A stretch of 7,489 bases of DNA from Bacteroides sp. (lineage in GTDB: Bacteria; Bacteroidota; Bacteroidia; Bacteroidales; Bacteroidaceae). Each line of letters opens with the position of its first letter. Within the stretch, counting starts at the first letter, position 1. A program made the position numbers and the translations under genes. A model generated the notes under the pieces. The model did no database searches and was not told the DNA's origin. It saw only the letters and a program-made list of their open reading frames with translations. The stretch spans positions 1 to 7,489 of the forward strand of contig JASLDF010000202.1 in NCBI GenBank assembly GCA_030151635.1, given 5' to 3'. This document shows, piece by piece, positions 1 through 5,921 of the stretch.

Positions 1-1631
1 TTTGCCTCAAGTGCCATTTCCACAATAAACTCACGGTCCATTACCGTTTTTTTACTATGTGTATCCAAAGAACCCTTCGCCAATTTAACAGCTTTACCCA
101 ACATAATCCCCATATCTAGCTTGGTAAATCCAACTTCTAAAGCTGTTGTTATGGCTTCTCCAATAAAGTTACCATAATGAACAAATGCATTGTTTGGCAA
201 ATCTGGGAATCTAGCTTTTAGATAACGCTCGCTCTTCGCACCCGAATTAATAACAACCTCTGTACAACCTAATGCTCTTGCAACCTCCATTTCTCGCTTA
301 ATGGAAGCAATAAAAGCTTCGGAAGAAAACGGTTTTACCACTCCTGATGTTCCTATAATCGAGATACCATCTGTAATTCCTAAGCGTGGATTAAATGTTT
401 TTGAAGCTAATTCTCTACCTTCAGGAACAGATACTGTAACATCAACCCCTGTTGTAAACCCATTAGGCAATTTATCCTCATAGTGACACATCACCTTGTA
501 AATTTCACGTTTCATCATCATTCTAGGAGTCTTATTAATGGCTGGACCACCAATTTCCAATCCTAATCCGGGTAAGGTTACAACACCTACTCCTTCACCT
601 TGAAGGAAACGAACACCTTTATGTTGCACACTTAAATTGACCGTCGAAACGATTTCCTTTTGATGCGTTACATCAGGGTCGTCTCCGGCATCTTTAATAA
701 CAACAGCTTGAGCTTCATTTGCAGCAATTTTGGTTACTCGACAAGGAATAAAGATTTGCTCACCACTTGGCAGCGTCAAACTGACCTTCTCTTCACGATG
801 TCCAGATAAAAGTGCTATAAAAGCAGCTTTTGTTGCAGCCGTTGCACAGGTTCCCGTGGTAAACCCAATCTTCAAAGGGAAAAATTCAGGCACGTATCGC
901 TCTATCTCTTTTCGAAGCCCATAAGGACCATAAATATTTTTAAATGTATCGGATAGAATTGGACGCTTCACTACAATTAAAGGAATACGATAGCGTTTTG
1001 ACAACTCCATTTTAGCCGTAAATCCACCCGATTCTCCACTCTCTTTGGTCAAAAGAGCACGAGGCTTTAAGGTTTGTAGTAATTCTTCAAGATTGTCCGA
1101 ATCTTTGTGGTAAAACACCAAATTTTCACGTGGATAGCCAGAAGCATCTGCTACAGCAAAGGATTCGGATCGGTCAAGAATACGGAACCACGAGGTGTGG
1201 TTTTCCCAATATGATTTTAGCTTCGCAATGGTATTAACACCCGACAAAGCCAACAATTTATCTACGTTATAGCTCTCTAAGAAAGCCACAGCACCCTCAA
1301 AATTATCTACCCAAATCAACGATGAATCGCGCTGTGGATATTCACGTTCATATCTCAAAACTGGAATATTTAATGTTTGAGAAACTAAGAAAATATTTTG
1401 ATGTAAGTTCTCGGCAAACGGATGAGCCGCATCTATAATTAGTTTTATATCGTGCAGTTTACAGAAGTCAACCATCTGGGCCTCGTCCAATCCTCCCGTA
1501 ACTTTCTCTCCAAACACTAAATCAATATCTTGACGAGAAAATTTAGTTGAATAATAAAAAGGTTGATGTGCCTCTTCACATACACCTGCACAAATTCGTC
1601 CTTCTGTTGTACCTCCAAAAATTAAAATCAT
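1..1631 (-). CDS. cbiJD: CbiJ-CbiD fusion: cobalt-precorrin-6A reductase / cobalt-precorrin-5B C1-methyltransferase (C-terminus cut by window edge)
   Basis: This frame stays open for 543 codons from the ATG at 1631 to the left edge, so the stop lies outside the window. Residues 1-245 match the CobK/CbiJ reductase family: an N-terminal NADPH-binding ILIFGGTTEGR (3-12 region), IDAAHPFAE (66-74), LLALSGVNTI (126-135) and LLTKESGESGGF (193-204). From about residue 252 a CbiD domain begins with LKIGFTTGTCAT, followed by a PAINKTPR-like stretch, then NPRLGITDGISIIGTSG and GSLDTHSKK near the edge. Stand-alone CbiD proteins are usually about 360-380 residues, so roughly 80 residues are missing. In the anaerobic B12 pathway CbiD methylates C1 of cobalt-precorrin-5B to give cobalt-precorrin-6A, and CbiJ reduces that to 6B. 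The fusion therefore joins consecutive steps. The start codon overlaps the stop of the ATPase gene by 4 bp (ATGA), which implies translational coupling. Both domains are expected to be cytoplasmic. Confidence 0.93.
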   Translation of the reverse strand, partial: MILIFGGTTEGRICAGVCEEAHQPFYYSTKFSRQDIDLVFGEKVTGGLDEAQMVDFCKLHDIKLIIDAAHPFAENLHQNIFLVSQTLNIPVLRYEREYPQRDSSLIWVDNFEGAVAFLESYNVDKLLALSGVNTIAKLKSYWENHTSWFRILDRSESFAVADASGYPRENLVFYHKDSDNLEELLQTLKPRALLTKESGESGGFTAKMELSKRYRIPLIVVKRPILSDTFKNIYGPYGLRKEIERYVPEFFPLKIGFTTGTCATAATKAAFIALLSGHREEKVSLTLPSGEQIFIPCRVTKIAANEAQAVVIKDAGDDPDVTHQKEIVSTVNLSVQHKGVRFLQGEGVGVVTLPGLGLEIGGPAINKTPRMMMKREIYKVMCHYEDKLPNGFTTGVDVTVSVPEGRELASKTFNPRLGITDGISIIGTSGVVKPFSSEAFIASIKREMEVARALGCTEVVINSGAKSERYLKARFPDLPNNAFVHYGNFIGEAITTALEVGFTKLDMGIMLGKAVKLAKGSLDTHSKKTVMDREFIVEMALEA

Positions 1632-2641
1632 ATTTTTTCTATTTCTACAAGAAGTTGTTCAATCGTGGTTACTTTCGCAATAAACGTATCGCCCTTACGA
1701 ATTTCCATAAATTCACCCGTGGCATCAATAGACACTTCGGACTCGGAAAGTCTGGAAGCATCAATACCATTTCTAGACAACGCTTTGCGTATCATAGCAT
1801 AAACATAACCATGACTAATAAGTTTAACTTCACGCTTAAATTCATTACCCACACGAAACAGACCTGTTTTTAGATCAAATATGATTCCCTTACGTTCAAA
1901 GAATCGACTCAAGTTGCCATCTAAAGAAAGGTCTTCGGGTGTTCCTATACTAATGCCCAAATGCTTATCCATTAACCAGATTTTATCGGCAATTTGCAAT
2001 GCCAATTCCAAATCGTGAGTGGATAGGAAGATGGTTTTATTCGTTTTACGAGATAATTGATGTAACAATTGCATCAATTCTACTTTGCTTGGAAAGTCCA
2101 GGAAGGCAGTAGGTTCATCCAATAGAATGATAGGGGTAGATTGAACAAGAGCTTTGGCAATCAAACACTTTTGTCTTTCGCCGTCACTCAAGGTATCAAT
2201 CATACGATCTGCTAGATTTTCAATTTTAACCATAGCAATGGCCTCATCAACAATCTTTTCATCTTCTTTACTTAAGCTACCCCAAAAACCAGTATAAGGA
2301 CTTCTTCCTAAACCAATTAATTCTCGAGCAGTCATGTTTTTTATAATGAAACGATCAGTCAAAACGACACTAATCAACTTAGCCAGATCTTTTTCACTAT
2401 ATGAATTGATGTCTTTGGAATGGATTAAAATTTTTCCATCAAGTTTGGGCTGAAATGCAGAAAGAGTACGTAACAGAGTAGACTTACCTACGCCATTGGC
2501 ACCCAGTAAACAAGTTAATTCTCCACTAAAAATTCCACAATTAATCTCTTTACCCACAACTTTACGAACTTTCTTATTCGCATAGCCAATGGAAAGATCA
2601 ATCAGTTCAACCGTTTTATTTCGAGTAGGATTATTATTCAT
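1628..2641 (-). CDS. ABC transporter ATP-binding protein, FecE/BtuD type, with C-terminal extension
   Basis: This is the cytoplasmic ATPase of a metal-chelate or cobalamin importer. From the ATG at 2641 the protein has 337 residues. It shows Walker A GANGVGKST (47-55), an ABC signature LSDGE (151-155) in place of LSGGQ, Walker B IILLDEP (171-177) and the H-loop STHD (207-210). Typical FecE/BtuD proteins are about 250-260 residues. Here roughly 80 extra residues follow the ABC fold, including a region of alternating charged and hydrophobic residues near the end (SEVSIDATGEFMEIRKGD). The frame extends upstream through an ATG at 2650 to a TTG at 2665. I chose 2641 because it leaves a short N-terminus before the domain and only an 8-bp overlap with the permease gene; 2650 is the main alternative. 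The stop overlaps the cbiJD start. The substrate is inferred to be corrinoid from the operon and its riboswitch, not from the ATPase sequence. Confidence 0.92.
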   Translation of the reverse strand: MNNNPTRNKTVELIDLSIGYANKKVRKVVGKEINCGIFSGELTCLLGANGVGKSTLLRTLSAFQPKLDGKILIHSKDINSYSEKDLAKLISVVLTDRFIIKNMTARELIGLGRSPYTGFWGSLSKEDEKIVDEAIAMVKIENLADRMIDTLSDGERQKCLIAKALVQSTPIILLDEPTAFLDFPSKVELMQLLHQLSRKTNKTIFLSTHDLELALQIADKIWLMDKHLGISIGTPEDLSLDGNLSRFFERKGIIFDLKTGLFRVGNEFKREVKLISHGYVYAMIRKALSRNGIDASRLSESEVSIDATGEFMEIRKGDTFIAKVTTIEQLLVEIEKI

Positions 2642-3668
2642 AAATTTCATTTTTACGTTTTCCAAACAACACCGAAATTACGATTGGTGCGCCAATTAAA
2701 GCCGTTACGGAATTGATTGGTAATGCTCCTTCAAAGCCTGGCATACGTGCAATTAGATTACACAAAAGAGCTAAAGCTGCACCCACTAAAGTTACAGCTG
2801 GCATCAAAACACGGTGATCTGAACTCACAAATATAGATCTGCACAAGTGTGGCACTGCCAAACCTAAGAATACGATAGGACCACAATAGGCTGTTACAAT
2901 GGCTGTCATAATACACGAACTACAAATTGTCCATAAACGTGCTCGTTTCATATTTAACCCTAAATTCTTGGCATAACTATCGCCAAGCAACATCAAATTA
3001 AGTGTTTTAATAAATAGGAAAGACAGTGGTATTAAAATCATCATCATAATGACGAACGTGTAAACTTGGCTTTGTGATACTTTCGAAAAGCTACCCAATC
3101 CCCAAATGACATAAGCACGTACATCTTCATCGTTACTAAAGAATTTCAACACACCGATGATAGCAGTGGCAATATAACCAATCATTACCCCAATAATAAG
3201 CAGAATTACATTTCCTTTAATTCGTTGAGAAATGAAAACAATGATCATCATCACAAACATGGAACCAATGATAGCAGCAACAGAAACAGCCATTTCTCCG
3301 GCAAAGCCCAGTTGACTTAACGCGACACCACCAATATTTCCTGATAAGAGAATAATAAAGGCAACACCTAAACTAGCTCCTGAGCTAATTCCTAATTCTG
3401 AAGGTCCTGCCAAGGGATTTCGAAAGATAGTTTGCATTTGCAAACCACTAATAGAAAGTCCTGCACCAGCAAATAAAGCAGTTAATGTTTGAGGAAAACG
3501 TGATTTCCAAATGATGTTTTGCCAAATCTCCGACTCTGTATCTCCCCCCATCAATATACTTCCTATTGAAGTTAACGGAATAGAGATAGTTCCCAAGGCT
3601 AAATTCAAAAAGAACAAAGCAACTATGGCTGCAAGAATTACGAGATATATAATTAGATTTCGTTTCAT
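2634..3668 (-). CDS. FecCD-family ABC transporter permease (BtuC-like)
   Basis: This is a 344-residue inner-membrane permease of the family that imports cobalamin, haem and ferric siderophores. The first hydrophobic helix spans about residues 4-26, and further hydrophobic segments alternate with short loops through to about 336, consistent with the roughly ten helices usual for BtuC. Family landmarks are RFPQTLTALFAGAGL (57-71), RNPLAGPSELGISSGASLG (83-101), WGLGSFSKV (189-197), GPIVFLGLAVPHLCR (263-277) and LPINSVTALIGAPIVI (316-331). Length is normal for the family. Its ATG follows the stop of the binding-protein gene with no spacer (TAAATG in the coding direction), and its end overlaps the ATPase start, so the three transporter genes should be made together. 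FecCD sequences do not separate corrinoid from siderophore substrates well; cobalamin or cobinamide is the inference from context. Confidence 0.93.
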   Translation of the reverse strand: MKRNLIIYLVILAAIVALFFLNLALGTISIPLTSIGSILMGGDTESEIWQNIIWKSRFPQTLTALFAGAGLSISGLQMQTIFRNPLAGPSELGISSGASLGVAFIILLSGNIGGVALSQLGFAGEMAVSVAAIIGSMFVMMIIVFISQRIKGNVILLIIGVMIGYIATAIIGVLKFFSNDEDVRAYVIWGLGSFSKVSQSQVYTFVIMMMILIPLSFLFIKTLNLMLLGDSYAKNLGLNMKRARLWTICSSCIMTAIVTAYCGPIVFLGLAVPHLCRSIFVSSDHRVLMPAVTLVGAALALLCNLIARMPGFEGALPINSVTALIGAPIVISVLFGKRKNEIYE

Positions 3669-4802
3669 TTATTTCAATAGATAATAGTAAACAGGGCTAT
3701 GAACAGGCAATACATCAGGATGAAAGATATGAATTAAATCTGCCAAAACCACCTCTGGTTCAACAGGTGTTTTTTCATAGAATGGAGTTTCTCTGAAATT
3801 ACAATAGATTACTTTCTTATTTTTAAAAGCACTAAAATCAACATATCTCTCATCACTCTTACCTAAGACATCATAACTATACTCACCGTCGTAACTATTG
3901 GCTATTCTCCAAAAATCTGCATGCGCACCTTGAGAATAGACAGTTTCATAATCTACGTAAAAACCTCCCGATTCGTTGTCGTTTTTCATAAAATACTGTC
4001 CACCAGCATCTTTAAACATCTCAGCTAAATAGCTTTTACCACCCACAACATACCAGTTTCCCGAATGTAATTCTCCACTTAAAATTGTAGGTTTGTTGTC
4101 TTTATCTTTGACCAAATCTATTAGAGCCATGTATTTAGCTTCTATGTCATTAAAAAGATCCATAGCCAAATCATCAAGCCCCAACAATGCTCCTGTGAAT
4201 TTAATCCACTCTGCTTGTCCTAAAGGAGTAATTTCTTTATAACCTAAAAAACTAACCAAAGGAATGTCTAAATTTTCAATGGCTTCATATCCTCCTTTTT
4301 TAAAGGGAGAAACTAGAATCAAGTCGGGGTTCAATGCAATAACAAGTTCATTATCAAACTCACCTTCAATGCCTATTTTTGAGGTTTTCCTTGCTTTTAA
4401 CTGTTCATTAATTTGCTCATTGAATAAAAAGCGAGTACTTGTAATGCCCACAATTCGATCTACTGCATCTAATTTTATAAAATTAGAAATTTGCAACGAA
4501 GTCATACAGATTGCACTTTCAATGGGTACTTGAATCTGTATGTAATATGATGGAATTGAAGTTGGGTTTGTTCCTCTTTTCACCAATGCATAATGGTACT
4601 TCAAACTATTTTCACCAGAAGGGTCTTGCACGTCGACTAATTTATAGTCGCCATAATTGGTTATACTAAATCCTTGAGCGTGTTTCACTTCTAATTCTGA
4701 AACAACCTCATCTACATGTGCAGATTTATTCTTTGCTTTTGGCTGACAAGAAGAAAACAAAAACAACAGAACCAAAGGTATAATGTGTTTATACATTGTC
4801 AT
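3669..4802 (-). CDS. ABC transporter substrate-binding lipoprotein (BtuF/FecB-like)
   Basis: This 377-residue protein is the extracytoplasmic binding component of the FecCD-type importer. It opens with a lipoprotein signal peptide, a short charged start and a hydrophobic run ending in the lipobox LFSSC, with the lipidated Cys at 19. The residues after it (QPKAKNK) are basic rather than acidic, unlike the surface-export signals described for Bacteroidota lipoproteins, which fits anchoring on the periplasmic side. Residues of about 95-375 form a periplasmic-binding-protein fold of the TroA/FecB superfamily. Evidence includes VDRIVGIT (114-121), KIGIEGEFDNELVIALNPDL (142-161) and the C-terminal PEVVLADLIHIFHPD (349-363). 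The segment of about 20-95 before the core is longer than in BtuF and not recognised. The start at 4802 overlaps cbiL by 14 bp; a second ATG at 4796 would give an 8-bp overlap and is equally credible. Corrinoid binding is inferred from context. Confidence 0.9.
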   Translation of the reverse strand: MTMYKHIIPLVLLFLFSSCQPKAKNKSAHVDEVVSELEVKHAQGFSITNYGDYKLVDVQDPSGENSLKYHYALVKRGTNPTSIPSYYIQIQVPIESAICMTSLQISNFIKLDAVDRIVGITSTRFLFNEQINEQLKARKTSKIGIEGEFDNELVIALNPDLILVSPFKKGGYEAIENLDIPLVSFLGYKEITPLGQAEWIKFTGALLGLDDLAMDLFNDIEAKYMALIDLVKDKDNKPTILSGELHSGNWYVVGGKSYLAEMFKDAGGQYFMKNDNESGGFYVDYETVYSQGAHADFWRIANSYDGEYSYDVLGKSDERYVDFSAFKNKKVIYCNFRETPFYEKTPVEPEVVLADLIHIFHPDVLPVHSPVYYYLLK

Positions 4803-5502
4803 TCGTTTTGATGATGATGAGCGAGAAGTATGGGAATTTACGTTTTAATATTTCTTCTGCTTCAATTGTATAGTATTCATTATCGTATCCTATATTCTCA
4901 AAATAGTTTATAGTTTTTGTTGTATTATTGGCAATCAACTCTTTCACAGCTGCCTCACATTGAGAAGCCTTCATTAATACCAACGTTTCATTCTTATCCA
5001 CTCTGTCTTGAAGCTCTTCGGCAGACATACCTTTGGCCATAACCAAAAGATTCTCTTCTTGCATCGCAACATGTAAATTGGCAAATGCTCCACAAGCAAT
5101 GAAAGCAGGAATACCTGGAACTTTCTCGGCGCCTACATTCTTAGGAGCCAATGATTCTATAATATAGTGGCATGACGAGTACATACCTGCATCTCCTTCG
5201 GCAGTAATCGAAACTTTCTTTCCTTCTAATGTAGCTTCTAAAGCCTCTAATGCCACTTTATTATAGGCAGCAAGTGCTTTTGTACGGTCTTTACTCATAG
5301 GAAGATGATAGAGTTTAATTTTAGACGCGTCTATTCCTAATTCTTGCATAATATCAAAAGCTCTAGACGATTCTCTTCCATCTCTTGTTATCGTAGATGG
5401 AGAAAAAATCACATCCGATTCTTTTAATCTGTTTAACGCACGTAAGGTAATTAAATCGGCACTACCTGGGCCTAGCGATACATAGCTAATTGTCGAATTC
5501 AT
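4789..5502 (-). CDS. cbiL: Cobalt-precorrin-2 C20-methyltransferase
   Basis: This 237-residue cytoplasmic enzyme belongs to the tetrapyrrole methylase family (CobI/CbiL branch). It transfers a methyl group from S-adenosylmethionine to C20 of (cobalt-)precorrin-2, giving the precorrin-3 level intermediate. The N-terminal glycine-rich loop reads VSLGPGSADLITLRAL (8-23), close to the family VGxGPGDPxLLTLKA but with Ser where Asp is usual. The second family motif is ITAEGDAGMYSSCHYI (99-114) and the third VPGIPAF (128-134). YFENIG (200-205) near the C-terminus is also typical of this branch. Length is normal. I call it CbiL rather than CobI because CbiD, a marker of the anaerobic cobalt-early route, is in the same operon. 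It is the first gene behind the cobalamin riboswitch, with about 126 nt between aptamer and ATG. No Shine-Dalgarno sequence is evident, as is common in Bacteroidota. Confidence 0.93.
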   Translation of the reverse strand: MNSTISYVSLGPGSADLITLRALNRLKESDVIFSPSTITRDGRESSRAFDIMQELGIDASKIKLYHLPMSKDRTKALAAYNKVALEALEATLEGKKVSITAEGDAGMYSSCHYIIESLAPKNVGAEKVPGIPAFIACGAFANLHVAMQEENLLVMAKGMSAEELQDRVDKNETLVLMKASQCEAAVKELIANNTTKTINYFENIGYDNEYYTIEAEEILKRKFPYFSLIIIKTNDNV

Positions 5503-5564
5503 GTGTTTAGCATTTAAATTATGGAGAGCACTTCTAAGAATGAAGGAAGACCTTTAAAAATACA

Positions 5565-5585
5565 ATAAGTATCTCTAAATCTTAT
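5565..5585 (-). promoter_or_regulatory. Candidate riboswitch expression-platform hairpin (L13-like)
   Basis: On the minus strand AUAAG (5585-5581) pairs with CUUAU (5569-5565), closing an 11-nt loop that begins AUUUA. The loop's AUUUA (5580-5576) is complementary to UAAAU in aptamer loop L5 (5753-5749). This is the arrangement expected for the L5-L13 kissing interaction that reports ligand binding in cobalamin riboswitches. An alternative fold is possible: AGAGAUAC (5578-5571 region) can pair with the following GUAUUUUU, and it excludes this hairpin. The leader is A+T-rich and another AUUUA occurs near the cbiL start, so the match may be chance. Confidence 0.4.
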
Positions 5586-5628
5586 ATTTTGGGTTATCAG
5601 CCTAATTCTCGAGACTCGAAACATTGTT

Positions 5629-5808
5629 ATGTCTGGCAGGTCTTCTGACTTATGCACTTTATCTCTCCCTTCCCGTAATTAAAATACAGTGGGATTTGTT
5701 TGATAAGATAAAGTCTTTCATGCACTTACAGCAGCGGATCTGTTCGGGATTTACACCCGATTCCCTTTTCACCGTTCTTATTGATAAACAAGAACCGCAC
5801 CTAGACAA
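5629..5808 (-). promoter_or_regulatory. Cobalamin riboswitch aptamer
   Basis: Read on the minus strand, this leader has the hallmarks of a cobalamin aptamer. P1 forms between UGUCUAGGU (5' edge, about 5807-5799) and ACCUGCCAGACA (3' edge, ending about 5630). P2 is GUUCUU/AAGAAC (5790-5795 with 5774-5779). P5 is CGGG/CCCG closing the loop UGUAAAU (5745-5759). CCCACUG (5687-5693) and GGGAAGG (5668-5674) match conserved core blocks. The B12 box AGUCAGAAGACCUGCC lies at 5635-5650. It sits upstream of cbiL and on the same strand. When bound to adenosylcobalamin or a related cobalamin it is expected to lower expression of the five-gene operon. Whether control is at transcription or translation is not settled by the sequence: no strong stem followed by a U-run is visible before cbiL. 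Confidence 0.95.
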
Positions 5809-5810
5809 TT

Positions 5811-5818
5811 CGAAGTTA
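5811..5818 (-). promoter_or_regulatory. Possible -7 promoter box for the B12 operon
   Basis: Minus-strand TAACTTCG matches seven of eight positions of the layout TAnnTTTG, the -7 element known for Bacteroidota housekeeping promoters. Transcription starting a few bases downstream, near 5807, would begin right at the 5' side of riboswitch stem P1, which is what one would expect. No convincing TTTG -33 box is found at the usual distance, so the call rests on one element plus position. Confidence 0.35.
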
Positions 5819-5872
5819 GTATTTTTTAAGTAAATGGTAAAATTTAATTTTAGATTCTTAAAATGTATTTGC

Positions 5873-5892
5873 TTACTTTGCATCTGTGCAAA
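5873..5892 (+). promoter_or_regulatory. Possible promoter box overlapped by a small dyad, upstream of the ApgM-like gene
   Basis: TTACTTTG (5873-5880) is a one-mismatch version of the Bacteroidota TAnnTTTG element, about 40 bp before the ATG at 5922. The inverted repeat TTTGCA-tctg-TGCAAA (5877-5892) overlaps its end and would cover the expected transcription start, so it could be an operator. There is no clear -33 TTTG. The riboswitch is on the opposite strand and would not be part of this transcript. Confidence 0.3.
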
Positions 5893-5921
5893 ATTTAGCA
5901 TCCTGTTTATCCTTTAAATAT

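Noticed and set aside
1547..1873. 108-residue plus-strand open frame
   Set aside because: It lies opposite the ends of the ATPase and cbiJD genes, which have strong family motifs. The same holds for the shorter opposite-strand frames at 301-483, 730-924, 4264-4533 and 6404-6598.
2642..2665. Upstream TTG start for the ATPase
   Set aside because: It would add eight residues with no family match and deepen the overlap with the permease gene; ATG codons at 2650 and 2641 are more likely.
5560..5578. Intrinsic terminator in the cbiL leader (stem ending GUAUUUUU)
   Set aside because: The stem is A+T-rich with G-U pairs and uses up the U-run itself, so it does not meet the usual strong stem plus U-run form.
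5624..5833. 69-residue plus-strand open frame antisense to the riboswitch
   Set aside because: It is the antisense reading of a conserved RNA element, with no protein features beyond a chance hydrophobic start.
5659..5901. 80-residue minus-strand open frame across the riboswitch
   Set aside because: It overlies the aptamer, has no recognisable domain, and its composition follows the RNA structure. It is a by-chance frame.
5886..5921. GTG start at 5886 for the ApgM-like gene
   Set aside because: The family domain starts right at the ATG at 5922, and 5886 falls inside the dyad near the likely transcription start.
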